Assembly (NCBI RefSeq): GCF_003352065.1
Contig: NZ_CP025803.1
Span: forward strand, 4,126,787-4,190,786
Length of the DNA: 64,000 nt
From: Sulfitobacter sp. SK011
Lineage (GTDB): Bacteria > Pseudomonadota > Alphaproteobacteria > Rhodobacterales > Rhodobacteraceae
Direction of reading: 5' to 3'
In this document: positions 26,506-35,760 of the stretch, piece by piece
How the letters are laid out: every line of letters begins with the position of its first letter
How positions within the stretch are numbered: position 1 is the first letter of the stretch
Translations under genes and position numbers: made by a program
Notes under the pieces: model-generated
The model's input: only the letters and a program-made list of their open reading frames with translations
Databases searched by the model: none
Told to the model about the DNA's origin: nothing

Positions 26506-27362
26506 TGCAAACGCTTCTGGATGTGCAGAACCTTTGGGTGAAATTTCCTTCACGCCACGGCGTATTCGACGCAGTGCGCGGTGTGTCCTTTACCTTGGGC
26601 AGGGAACGTCTTGGTATCGTCGGCGAAAGCGGTTCGGGCAAATCAATGACCGGACGCGCCATTTTACGCCTGATCCGCCCCCCCGGTATTGTCGAGGCGG
26701 ATCAGATCAGCCTTGACGGTGTGGACCTCCTCCAGAAGTCTGAAAAAGAGATGCGGGCGGTGCGCGGACAACGCATCAGCATGGTGATGCAGGACCCCAA
26801 ATTCTCGCTCAATCCGGTGATGACCATCGGCGACCAGATCATCGAGGCCTACCGGTTGCATAACTCTGCGTCAAAATCCGACGCCTACAACAAGTCGCTT
26901 GAAATGCTCGAAGCTGTGTCAATCCGTGACGCCGAGCGGGTGATGCGCGCCTATCCTCACGAAATGTCTGGCGGCATGGGGCAACGGATCATGATTGCCA
27001 TGATGCTGATCCCGAACCCGGAAATCCTGATCGCTGATGAACCGACCAGCGCCTTGGATGTGTCTGTGCAACGTCAGGTGCTCGACATCATGGACAAGCT
27101 GGTGAAAGAGCGCGGGATGGGCCTGATCTTTATTAGCCATGATTTGAATCTCGTGGCTGATTTCTGCGACCGGGTGCTGATCATGTATTCGGGCCGCATT
27201 GTCGAGGTTTGCGACGCTGACAAACTGCATGAGGCAAAGCACCCCTATACCCGTGGTCTGCTAAACTCGCTTCCACGGCTGGACGCACCAAGAGACCGGT
27301 TGGACGTGTTGCAGCGTGACCCGGAATGGTCTGTCACCCCAAGCGTGAGTGGCCGCATATGA
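26502..27362 (+). CDS. Peptide ABC transporter ATPase, DppD type
   Basis: 286 residues. Walker A GESGSGKS near residue 46, signature MSGGMGQR, Walker B ILIADEPTSALD, and switch His in FISHDLNL. The C-terminal oligopeptide-transporter extension is present but short. The signature (SGGMG rather than SGGQ) is a common variant in this family. Starts in an ATGA overlap. Confidence 0.92.
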   Translation: MMQTLLDVQNLWVKFPSRHGVFDAVRGVSFTLGRERLGIVGESGSGKSMTGRAILRLIRPPGIVEADQISLDGVDLLQKSEKEMRAVRGQRISMVMQDPKFSLNPVMTIGDQIIEAYRLHNSASKSDAYNKSLEMLEAVSIRDAERVMRAYPHEMSGGMGQRIMIAMMLIPNPEILIADEPTSALDVSVQRQVLDIMDKLVKERGMGLIFISHDLNLVADFCDRVLIMYSGRIVEVCDADKLHEAKHPYTRGLLNSLPRLDAPRDRLDVLQRDPEWSVTPSVSGRI

Positions 27363-28099
27363 ACATGCTCGAAATCCGTGATTTGAACGTCTGGTTTGGC
27401 CGAAACCGCGACCGTGTCGACGCGGTGAAAGGTGCCACTTTCGACGTAGGTCTGGGCGAAAGTTTCGGACTTGTCGGTGAAAGCGGGTCAGGCAAATCGA
27501 CGATACTGCGCGCCATAACCGGTCTTGCGCCAAATTGGTCGGGCGCAATCTCTGTTGAAGGTCAGACCATAGGTAAGAAGCGGCCCAAGGCCTTTTTCAA
27601 AACCGTGCAAATGGTGTTTCAGGACCCCTACGCCTCGCTGCACCCGCGTCATTCCGTTGATCAGGTTCTGGGCGAAACGCTGCACCTGCACGGGTTCAAA
27701 GACATAGATGGTCGCGTGGTGAAATTGCTCGACGATGTGGGGCTGGGTCAGAAGTTTCGCTTCCGCTATCCCCATCAATTGTCTGGTGGTCAGCGTCAGC
27801 GTGTGGCAATTGCCCGCGCGCTTGCACCGGAACCCAGTCTGCTGCTTCTGGATGAACCGACGTCCGCATTGGATGTGTCGGTGCAGGCCGAAATCCTGAA
27901 TTTGCTGGCGGATCTGAGGGCAGATCGGGATTTGACCTATTTGATGGTGTCACATGATCTATCCGTCGTCGGACATATGTGTGATCGGCTTGCCGTCATG
28001 AAAGACGGTGAAATCGTCGAGATTCTAGGCGTGGACGCGCTTCGGGCTATGAAAGCGGTCCAGCCCTATTCACAACAACTGCTCGCGGCGTCACTTTAG
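27359..28099 (+). CDS. Peptide ABC transporter ATPase, DppF type
   Basis: 246 residues; I start at the ATG overlapping the upstream stop (ATGA). Walker A GESGSGKST, signature LSGGQRQR, Walker B LLLLDEPTSALD, and switch MVSHDLS. It is shorter than typical DppF (about 320) because it lacks the C-terminal extension. Last gene of the operon. The spacer from 28100 to 28327 holds no terminator I can be sure of. Confidence 0.9.
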   Translation: MNMLEIRDLNVWFGRNRDRVDAVKGATFDVGLGESFGLVGESGSGKSTILRAITGLAPNWSGAISVEGQTIGKKRPKAFFKTVQMVFQDPYASLHPRHSVDQVLGETLHLHGFKDIDGRVVKLLDDVGLGQKFRFRYPHQLSGGQRQRVAIARALAPEPSLLLLDEPTSALDVSVQAEILNLLADLRADRDLTYLMVSHDLSVVGHMCDRLAVMKDGEIVEILGVDALRAMKAVQPYSQQLLAASL

Positions 28100-28327
28100 T
28101 TGAGGACAGGTGCCGGTTCGGGTCCACGCAACAGCGCCGCGACCTGTTTGAGGCAATGCGGCCAAATGGGCGGCACCGAACCGCAGGGCGCAATCTGGCG
28201 GCGACGATGGTGAACCTCCTTAGGGACCAGCCTGAAGGTGGCATATTCTTCTGCATTGCGCTCTTTGACGCGCAAGGCGATAACTAACAGCGCCTGGAAA
28301 CGAACGCCTGACAAACTGGGAAGTGCT

Positions 28328-29851
28328 ATGGCCAATCTGCTTTATGATGCTCTGTTTGGGTGCCATGCTGGAAAATCGACACCCTTCCTGCATTTGGCAA
28401 ATGCACCGACGCTGACCCATGATGCCTTTCTGCGCATGGCAGCGCGCTATGCCCAGGCGATAACGACGCTGGGCTTGGCACCCGGCGATCGGTTGGCGGC
28501 ACAGGTTGAAAAGTCGCCCGAGGCCTTGGCCGTCTATGCCGCCTGCGTTCAAACCGGCGTCATCTTTTTACCGCTCAACACCGGGTATACAGCGGCAGAA
28601 CTGGACTATTTCATCGGCAATTCCGGCGCAAAGCTTGTGCTGGCAACGGACAAGGCCAAAGCAGCACTCACCCCGGTTACCGACGCTTATGGCGCAACGC
28701 TTAAGACCCTCAATCCAGATGGCACAGGCAGCTTTATCGATATGTCCGCAGGCCTGCCCGATACATTTGAAACCGTTAGCCGCACTGCCGACGACCTCGC
28801 GGCGTTCTTGTATACCTCAGGCACCACAGGCCGATCCAAAGGGGCGATGCTGACGCAGGCCAATCTGCTGTCTAACGCGCAGACGCTGGCAGATTATTGG
28901 CGGTTCACCGATGCTGATGTCTTGCTGCATGCTTTGCCGATCTTTCACACCCACGGGCTTTTTGTGGCCACCAACACGACACTGTTGGCGGGTGGGTCAA
29001 TGATCTTTTTGCCCAAATTGGATGTGGATCAGATGATCGCCCATATGCCAAAGGCCACCACGATGATGGGCGTGCCAACCTTTTACACGCGGCTGCTTGA
29101 CGACGAAAGATTTACCGCCGAACTGACCGCGCATATGCGGCTTTTTGTGTCCGGTTCCGCGCCTTTGCTGGCCGAAACACATGTCCGGTTTGAAAAGCGT
29201 ACCGGTCACCGCATCCTTGAACGATATGGCATGACCGAGACCAATATGAACACCTCGAACCCCTATGATGGTGAACGTCGCGCCGGGACGGTCGGCTTTC
29301 CGCTTCCCGGCGTGGATCTCAAAATCACCGATCCTGCAACCGGTGAAAAGGTCGCGCAAGGCGAGATTGGCCAGATCGAAGTACGCGGGCCAAACGTGTT
29401 CAAAGGGTATTGGCAGATGCCCGAAAAGACGGCTGAAGAGCTGCGCAGCGATGGTTTCTTTATCACTGGTGATCTGGGCCTGATCGACGCCGATGGCTAT
29501 GTGACGATTGTCGGACGCAACAAAGACCTGATCATCTCTGGCGGCTACAACATCTATCCCAAAGAGATTGAGCTGATCCTGGACGACCAACCCGGTGTGC
29601 TGGAAAGCGCTGTTATCGGTGTGCCGCACCCGGACTTTGGTGAAAGCGTAATCGGGTTGCTGGTGGCTGAACCTGGTGCCGATCTTTCAACCGACAATAT
29701 CATGGCCGCATTGGGCAAACAACTTGCACGGTTCAAACAGCCCAAGAAACTTGTCGTGATGGATGCGTTCCCGCGCAACACCATGGGCAAGTTACAAAAG
29801 AATATTCTGCGCGATCAGTTCGCTGATGTTTTTGCCGGGACCCACACCTGA
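28328..29851 (+). CDS. matB: Malonyl-CoA synthetase
   Basis: 507 residues of the AMP-forming acyl-CoA synthetase superfamily, with the length and sequence style of MatB. It joins malonate (or methylmalonate) to CoA with ATP. The P-loop-like YTSGTTGRSKGAMLTQ and the ERYGMTETNMN motif are present, and the C-terminal lysine lies in FPRNTMGKLQK. The start is the ATG at MANLLYDALF. No malonyl-CoA decarboxylase (matA) is next to it. The product could feed fatty-acid synthesis. Substrate assignment is by family resemblance. Confidence 0.85.
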   Translation: MANLLYDALFGCHAGKSTPFLHLANAPTLTHDAFLRMAARYAQAITTLGLAPGDRLAAQVEKSPEALAVYAACVQTGVIFLPLNTGYTAAELDYFIGNSGAKLVLATDKAKAALTPVTDAYGATLKTLNPDGTGSFIDMSAGLPDTFETVSRTADDLAAFLYTSGTTGRSKGAMLTQANLLSNAQTLADYWRFTDADVLLHALPIFHTHGLFVATNTTLLAGGSMIFLPKLDVDQMIAHMPKATTMMGVPTFYTRLLDDERFTAELTAHMRLFVSGSAPLLAETHVRFEKRTGHRILERYGMTETNMNTSNPYDGERRAGTVGFPLPGVDLKITDPATGEKVAQGEIGQIEVRGPNVFKGYWQMPEKTAEELRSDGFFITGDLGLIDADGYVTIVGRNKDLIISGGYNIYPKEIELILDDQPGVLESAVIGVPHPDFGESVIGLLVAEPGADLSTDNIMAALGKQLARFKQPKKLVVMDAFPRNTMGKLQKNILRDQFADVFAGTHT

Positions 29852-29900
29852 AATTGCCAACAGAGGGCGGGCATGACCGATCGCGGCATTCCGCGGTGCC

Positions 29901-30875
29901 CTAAATTTCCAGCACAGTGGATCCAGTTGTCTTGCGCGCCTCCAAGGCTTCATGCGCTTTTGCCACATCTCGCAGGGCGAACCGCTGCCCGATGTTGATC
30001 TTCACGTCTCCGGCCAGCACTTTTTCGCTAAGGTGTTTTGCCATCGCCTGACAGGTTGCGTGGTCACCAATATGGGTGAACAGTGTTGGACGGGTTATTT
30101 TCAGCGACCCTTTTTTCCCAAGAATGCCAACGTCGAAGGGCGGCACCGGCCCAGATGCATTTCCGAAACTGATCATCATGCCAAGCGGCTTCAGGGATTC
30201 GAGCGATCCGTCGAACGTGTCCTTGCCGACCGCGTCCATCACCACATCGACACCTTTGTCGCCGGTCAGACTGCGCACTTGCGCCACCCAATCACCACTG
30301 CGGTAGTTCAGGCAATAAGTTGCGCCATGATCCAACGCGAGCTGGCATTTCTCGTCCGTTCCCGCAGTGCCGATCAGGGTGATCCCTTCGGAGCGCGCCC
30401 ATTGGCAGGCCAAAAGGCCCACGCCACCGGCCGCCGCATGAAACAATACCGTATCCCCTGACTTCAACGGCGTGGTGCGGTGAAAGAGATATTCCACCGT
30501 CATGCCCTTGAGCATCATCGCGGCCCCTTCCTCGAAAGAGATACCATCGGGCAGCGGACAGACCTGAGCGGCAGGCATCACACGTGCCTCAGTGTAGGCA
30601 CCCGGGGGGTTCGACGCATAGGCAGCACGATCACCGACTTTCAGATGGGTCACCCCCTCGCCCACGGCTTCAATCACACCTGCGGCTTCCATGCCCATCG
30701 CATGGGGCAATTGCATCGGATAAAGCCCGGTACGCTGGTACACATCGATGAAATTCAGACCGACCGCTTTGTGCGCGATGCGGACCTCACCTTTCCCCGG
30801 TTCACCAACTTCGACGTCCACCAATTTGAATTGCTCTGGTCCGCCATGCGCCTCAATTATTGCCGTAAGTGCCAT
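29901..30875 (-). CDS. NADPH:quinone oxidoreductase (Qor-like, zinc-independent MDR)
   Basis: 324 residues from the second of two ATGs (MALTAIIEAHGG). Medium-chain dehydrogenase fold without zinc ligands. VLFHAAAGGVGLLACQWA is the NADPH-binding Gly-rich loop, with Arg/Lys following that favours NADPH. Convergent with matB; the next minus-strand gene (HutD) lies 113 bases upstream. Probably reduces quinones or enones. Confidence 0.88.
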   Translation of the reverse strand: MALTAIIEAHGGPEQFKLVDVEVGEPGKGEVRIAHKAVGLNFIDVYQRTGLYPMQLPHAMGMEAAGVIEAVGEGVTHLKVGDRAAYASNPPGAYTEARVMPAAQVCPLPDGISFEEGAAMMLKGMTVEYLFHRTTPLKSGDTVLFHAAAGGVGLLACQWARSEGITLIGTAGTDEKCQLALDHGATYCLNYRSGDWVAQVRSLTGDKGVDVVMDAVGKDTFDGSLESLKPLGMMISFGNASGPVPPFDVGILGKKGSLKITRPTLFTHIGDHATCQAMAKHLSEKVLAGDVKINIGQRFALRDVAKAHEALEARKTTGSTVLEI

Positions 30876-30991
30876 CATTCATCCTCCCAGTGTTGCCATT
30901 AGCAAGAGGGCAATTCTATCGTGATGTCCAATGTTTTAGGATCACGATTTGCCAAACAGGCGTCTTTTGGTCGCAACGAGAGAGCATCGCC

Positions 30992-31579
30992 TTAGCGCTT
31001 GCCAATGCAGAGCTTAACGTCGTCACTCTGGTCCAGATAGCGAAGTCTTATTTCAAGCATGGCGTCCCCATCGCCCAGGCTCAGTGCCGCATCTGCTTCA
31101 TCAAAAAATGCGGTATCGCCAGTGGTCAGTTGCGCCGCATTCATCGTTGGACCACCTGACAGCACATGAAACGCGACAATGCCGGATGCGGGGCGCAAAA
31201 TGACCTGTTCAAATGGCCCCCTGCGCAGGATTACGTCCCCTTCGCAAAAGGTCGGATCAAACATCAAGTTCAGATCGGTCAAAGGGCCTTTTGTGAGGCG
31301 TGAGTTGATCCTCAGGCTTCCATCAAATCGCAATGGATTCCACAATTCTGCATCCAGCGTACCGTTTGCGTGCTCCAACACCATATCACCCCCAGAAACC
31401 ACAGTCAGTATGCGGATAAATCCGGTAAAGTCTGAAAAGGCACCGTCTTGTGCAACATCCGCGCGGCTTATCCTCCAGACAACATGTTGATCTGTGATGC
31501 CGGTGGCAATTTCGCGCGTCGTGCCGCCACCATTTTTCCAAGGCACCTCTATCAGGTCGGCGGCTCTTAGAATGCGCAT
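30992..31579 (-). CDS. HutD-family cupin protein
   Basis: 195 residues of the HutD (DUF886) family: VPWKNGGGTTREIA at the start and WRISRADVAQDGAFSDFTG. HutD proteins are bicupins that accompany histidine-utilisation genes and are thought to bind urocanate-like ligands. No hut enzymes are in the window, so this copy stands apart. It lies 43 bases downstream of the TRAP operon on the same strand and may be cotranscribed with it. Confidence 0.85.
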   Translation of the reverse strand: MRILRAADLIEVPWKNGGGTTREIATGITDQHVVWRISRADVAQDGAFSDFTGFIRILTVVSGGDMVLEHANGTLDAELWNPLRFDGSLRINSRLTKGPLTDLNLMFDPTFCEGDVILRRGPFEQVILRPASGIVAFHVLSGGPTMNAAQLTTGDTAFFDEADAALSLGDGDAMLEIRLRYLDQSDDVKLCIGKR

Positions 31580-31622
31580 CTGGTCGCTCCTGTTCAGCCC
31601 TCAAGGATCGGCATCTGGCCCG

Positions 31623-33839
31623 TCAACTCAGCGCTGGCATCTCCTTTTGGGTGTTGCGCAGAAGGATCGCCAGGACCAGCGCACTGCCGATGGCCATTGC
31701 CAGCCACGAGGTCGAGATAAGCAGCAGTCCCCCAATGGTCAGTGCAACTTTGTCCAGCACGTTCAGAGGTGCTTTGAAAAAGCCGATATAGGCGGCAGAA
31801 AGCGCAATAATACAGACAATCCCACTGATCAGCGCGGCAACAAATTCGATGAGCGAAAAGTCAACGAACAGCAAGCTGGGTGCGTAAATGAACATGAACG
31901 GCACCAGCGCCTTGCCCATGGACAGTCGAAATGCCGTCATGCCGGTCTGCATCGGGTCAGAGCGCGCGAGGCCAGCCGCGGCATAGGCAGCAAGAGCAAC
32001 CGGCGGTGTCACATCGGCCAGAACGCCGAAGTAAAACACAAAGAAATGCGTGGCGATGAGCGGGATATCGAATTCCATCAGCGCGGGGGCCGCGATAGAG
32101 GCAAGGATGATGTAAGTCGGTGTCGTCGGGATGCCCGCGCCCATGATAATACAGGCGATTGCGACGAATACGAGACCAAAGAACAGCGCCATGCTTTTTT
32201 CATTCAACAGTCCGGTAAAATCTATCGCGGTCATGAAGCCCGCCAGATCATAGGCCAGTTCCACCACCGCAGCGGAGAACTTAAACCCCAGTCCGGTCAG
32301 CGTCGTGATCCCAAGAAGAAAACCGACGCACGCGCAGGCGGCCCCGATGGCGAGCGCAAATTTCGCACCATCCTCAAACCCGCGCACAAGGCGCGGTGGG
32401 GTCAGCACGGTATCCATATCCATCGACGTATTGCCAACCGCCCGCATCAGCAGCGGCACATAGGAAAACACGATTGTCAGGATGATGCCCCAGAAGGCCG
32501 CCAAAAACGGCGTGTATTGCATCAACAGCAACGCCACCATGACACCCAACGGCACGAACAAATGCCATGATTTGCGCAACACCGCCTTGAATTGAGGGAT
32601 TTTGTCGGCGGACAATCCAGCCAGGCCAAGGCGCTTGGCCTCGAGATGGACCATCAACATGATCGCCAGATAATGAAAGGCGGCGGGGATGATGGCGATC
32701 AGGATGATCTCGTTATACGGCACGCCCAGCATTTCGGTCATCACAAAGGCCGAGGCCCCCATGATCGGGGGCGTGACCTGCCCGCCGCAGGATGCCGACG
32801 CTTCGATGGCACCCGCGAAACGGGGCGTAAATCCGGATTTCTTCATCAGTGGAATTGTGAACGCCCCTGTCGTCACCGTATTGGCGATCGGAGAGCCAGA
32901 GATCATGCCAAAAAAGCCCGAAGACACTACAGACACCTTTGCACTGCCGCCCGACGCACGGCCCGCGACGATTGTGGCAAGGTCGATGAAAAGTTGGCCC
33001 AGACCGCTCATCTGGGCAAGAATACCGAACAGTACGAAATGGAAAACGTAGGTCGCCACAACACCGACGGCGACGCCATAGATGCCTTCGGTACCGACAT
33101 AAAGATGGTTGATGATGCGCAGGATGTTGTAACCACGGTGGCCCATGATGCCGGGCATGTAGGGGCCAAACATAGCATAAATGATGCAGAACACGCCGAT
33201 GAAGGCAAGCGTCGGTCCCATGGTGCGGCGCGTCGCCTCAAGCGTCATGACGATGGCGATAAAGCCCATCATGTATTCCTGCGGGCGCGGTGACCCCACG
33301 TTTTCAATGAACACATCGCGAAAGAAGACCACCAGGTAAAGCGAGAAACCGGCACCGAGGATGGCAAAAAGCCAGTCCCGCAACGCGACCTTACTGCCCG
33401 GCAACCCGCGCCCCTTGATGGGCAGGGTCAGCACGGTCAACAACACCATAGCAGCGGCGAAGGCATAGGTGAGCGCGGTGGGCGGAAGCGCCCTTACCAG
33501 ATCGTAAATGATGTAGAGGTAAAAGGCCCCGAAAATTGCACTGTCAATCCACAGGCGGCGCGTTGGTTCGGCGCGGCGGCGTGGAAAAACCAGAAACACC
33601 AGCCCCATCACAAAGGTCAGATGGATGGTGCGGTGCGTGACTTCGTTCAGCAGACCAAAACCAGCGGTGTAGACATGAAAGAGCGACAGCGTGACGCAAG
33701 CGATCGTGACAAGCCAGGCAACCGCGCCCTTAAGGTCGCGAAAATTCGATTCTGAATCGTATTCACGCACCAGCGCTTCGATTTCATCGGGTGTCAGTTC
33801 GCGATCATCAGGAGCTGCGGTGTGCGTTGTGTCAGACAT
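31623..33839 (-). CDS. TAXI-TRAP transporter fused permease
   Basis: 738 residues with well over a dozen membrane spans. It combines the small and large TRAP permease subunits in one chain. Family marks are SGFFGMISGSPIANTVTTGA and EASASCGGQVTPPIMGASAF. It moves an organic acid with a sodium gradient, with the binding protein encoded 480 bases upstream. Starts two bases behind the DUF1850 stop. Typical TAXI operon order: binding protein-DUF1850-permease. Confidence 0.92.
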   Translation of the reverse strand: MSDTTHTAAPDDRELTPDEIEALVREYDSESNFRDLKGAVAWLVTIACVTLSLFHVYTAGFGLLNEVTHRTIHLTFVMGLVFLVFPRRRAEPTRRLWIDSAIFGAFYLYIIYDLVRALPPTALTYAFAAAMVLLTVLTLPIKGRGLPGSKVALRDWLFAILGAGFSLYLVVFFRDVFIENVGSPRPQEYMMGFIAIVMTLEATRRTMGPTLAFIGVFCIIYAMFGPYMPGIMGHRGYNILRIINHLYVGTEGIYGVAVGVVATYVFHFVLFGILAQMSGLGQLFIDLATIVAGRASGGSAKVSVVSSGFFGMISGSPIANTVTTGAFTIPLMKKSGFTPRFAGAIEASASCGGQVTPPIMGASAFVMTEMLGVPYNEIILIAIIPAAFHYLAIMLMVHLEAKRLGLAGLSADKIPQFKAVLRKSWHLFVPLGVMVALLLMQYTPFLAAFWGIILTIVFSYVPLLMRAVGNTSMDMDTVLTPPRLVRGFEDGAKFALAIGAACACVGFLLGITTLTGLGFKFSAAVVELAYDLAGFMTAIDFTGLLNEKSMALFFGLVFVAIACIIMGAGIPTTPTYIILASIAAPALMEFDIPLIATHFFVFYFGVLADVTPPVALAAYAAAGLARSDPMQTGMTAFRLSMGKALVPFMFIYAPSLLFVDFSLIEFVAALISGIVCIIALSAAYIGFFKAPLNVLDKVALTIGGLLLISTSWLAMAIGSALVLAILLRNTQKEMPALS

Positions 33840-33841
33840 AA

Positions 33842-34318
33842 TTACTCCGAAGGTTCACAGGCCGCGATCCGAAGGGCGACATGACCCAGTGATGCAAGCG
33901 CAATAGATTGGCCATTGATATGCAGGGTATTTTCGTATTCGGGCTGAACCCGCACAATCATCGCACCGATGGGACGTTCAAGGTCAAGGATGAAATGGCC
34001 ATTCTCGTGCCGCCATCCGGTTGCGTGCATCTCATTTGTCGTGGACGGCAGGCCAGCGCCGTGCGCTTTGAAAATTTCCGCCGTCTGGATGATTTGCCCT
34101 GCAGCGATCTCGTAGGTATCCACAACAGGTGTGCGCGAGACGGAATGGATGAACCCCAATGCAAAGGTCCCGCCGGGGTCAAGCGGATAGGTCTTCACTA
34201 TCTCGTTCGACGGATGGCTGTTCAGGCACAAAGAGGGGTCCGAACGGGCCGCGTCAGGCAAGGTCAGGATGGCCAAAAAGGCCACCCCAAAGGCACCAAA
34301 AGTGCCATGTGTCGACAT
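33842..34318 (-). CDS. DUF1850 protein of the TAXI-TRAP operon
   Basis: 158 residues with an N-terminal signal (LAILTLPDAARS). The body has GFIHSVSRTPVVDTYEI and a second conserved part (GAGLPSTTNEMH). DUF1850 genes sit between TAXI binding proteins and fused TRAP permeases in many bacteria and probably take part in transport. The ATG overlaps the TAXI stop (TGATG). No enzymatic motif is visible. Confidence 0.85.
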   Translation of the reverse strand: MSTHGTFGAFGVAFLAILTLPDAARSDPSLCLNSHPSNEIVKTYPLDPGGTFALGFIHSVSRTPVVDTYEIAAGQIIQTAEIFKAHGAGLPSTTNEMHATGWRHENGHFILDLERPIGAMIVRVQPEYENTLHINGQSIALASLGHVALRIAACEPSE

Positions 34319-35295
34319 CACTTGATGCCTTTCTCCACATAATATTTCTCGGCACCCGGATGCAGTGGCACCGACACGCTTTCCAATGCCTTTTCAAGCG
34401 AGATTTCCTTACCCTTCGGGTGCACGTTACCCAAAGTTTCAGTGTTCTCGTAAAGCGCCTTGGTCACCGCATAGATGATGTCGTCCGGCACATCCGCATG
34501 GGTTGCCCAGATCGCCCGCACGGCGAGCGTTTCAACATCATTGTCCTGACCCTTGTAGGTACCGCCTGCGAGGATCGCATTCGCGTAATACGGCTGAGTT
34601 TCCTGCAATTTCACAATCGCGGGCCCGTTCAAAGGCACGATGCGGATGTCATGACCGTTGGCCAGATCAGTGACCGACGACGTGGGCGAACCTGCGGTGA
34701 TCAAAGAGGCGTCGAGGTTGCCGTCCTTGATCTTGTCCACCGACTGCGAGAACGACGAAAAGTCTTCGGTGACGTCTTCGCGGGTCATGCCATGCGCGAT
34801 CATCAGGTCACCCAGCAACTGCCATTGGCCGGACCCCGGAGAGCCCGAAGAGATGGTCTTGCCCTTGAGGTCCGCGAATGTCTCGATCCCTGAATCGGCG
34901 CGCACAACAAGCTGAACCGTCTCGGGGTAAAGTGCGCCGATGGCGCGGATGCTCTCGGCCTTTTCTCCCTCGAACTGGTTCACGCCCTTATAGGCGGCGT
35001 CCAGAATATCCGCCGCGACAAAGGCAGATTCGATTTCGGCACGGCCAAGAAGCTGCGCGTTGGCGACAGATGCATTACCGGTCTCGGCGGTAGCCGACAG
35101 TTTGGTATCTGGGATTTCCGCCGTGTTCGAGATCAGCTGCGCCAGCATGCCACCCAAAGGATAATAAGTACCCCCGGTGCCACCGGTTGCGATACCGAAA
35201 AACACCCGCTCTGCAGCAAAGGCGGGCAAGGTGGTCAAATGCAGCAGCGGTGCTGCAGCGACGCCACTCATAAAGATACGACGTGAAAGTTTCAT
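34318..35295 (-). CDS. TAXI-family TRAP solute-binding protein
   Basis: 325 residues. The signal MKLSRRIFMSGVAAAPL has twin arginines, so Tat export is possible. FFGIATGGTGGTYYPLGG and KGKTISSGSPGSGQW are hallmarks of TAXI proteins. It binds an unknown carboxylate (2-oxoglutarate or glutamate in characterised relatives). An ATG behind AGAGGGA is chosen over a longer frame. First gene of the operon. Confidence 0.93.
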   Translation of the reverse strand: MKLSRRIFMSGVAAAPLLHLTTLPAFAAERVFFGIATGGTGGTYYPLGGMLAQLISNTAEIPDTKLSATAETGNASVANAQLLGRAEIESAFVAADILDAAYKGVNQFEGEKAESIRAIGALYPETVQLVVRADSGIETFADLKGKTISSGSPGSGQWQLLGDLMIAHGMTREDVTEDFSSFSQSVDKIKDGNLDASLITAGSPTSSVTDLANGHDIRIVPLNGPAIVKLQETQPYYANAILAGGTYKGQDNDVETLAVRAIWATHADVPDDIIYAVTKALYENTETLGNVHPKGKEISLEKALESVSVPLHPGAEKYYVEKGIK

Positions 35296-35760
35296 AGTAT
35301 TCCCTCTAGTTGGCAGCCTGCTTATGACAGACCCGATGCCCGGGCCGCTGGCAGACAGAATTACGCGCCAGATCATTTTTCCTCGCGAGAAACACATGTT
35401 CGCGAGAATCCGGCGGTATGTCTAGCGATTAAACCAAAGGGCCAGACTGATGAATTTGCCGAAGCATGTGAGGCAAGTTTGAACCGGCCATTTTTTCCAC
35501 CCGGCAATCGACCCAACCGGCACAATTGAGATGATCCTGGCATGAGCGGCGGCAAAATGGGTTTGAAACTGACACTTTGTTGTGGCGTTCATGCATCCGT
35601 AACAGGCGTGCCTGAACTACTCGGCGCAGAAAGCATCTGGCCAAAGTGAACTGATTAGTTTAGTTTACGTATTATAGAACTACCCTTCACATTCCGCCGG
35701 GCTCTTGCGGTTGCCGCGTTGTGGCCCTTTACTGTTCCGACCAATTTCCCGATGAGGTTT
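35296..35760. other. Spacer between the divergent TAXI and RND operons
   Basis: 465 bases containing the promoters of both operons, with no gene I can support. An AT-rich stretch near 35650-35685 (AGTTTAGTTTACGTATTATA) is a likely promoter or repressor site for the RND operon. A TetR gene, usual beside such operons, is not found nearby. Confidence 0.4.

Noticed and set aside
31494..32570. Plus-strand 358-codon frame
   Set aside because: Antisense to HutD and the TRAP permease; highly charged with many Gln/His/Arg, as expected for a shadow frame.
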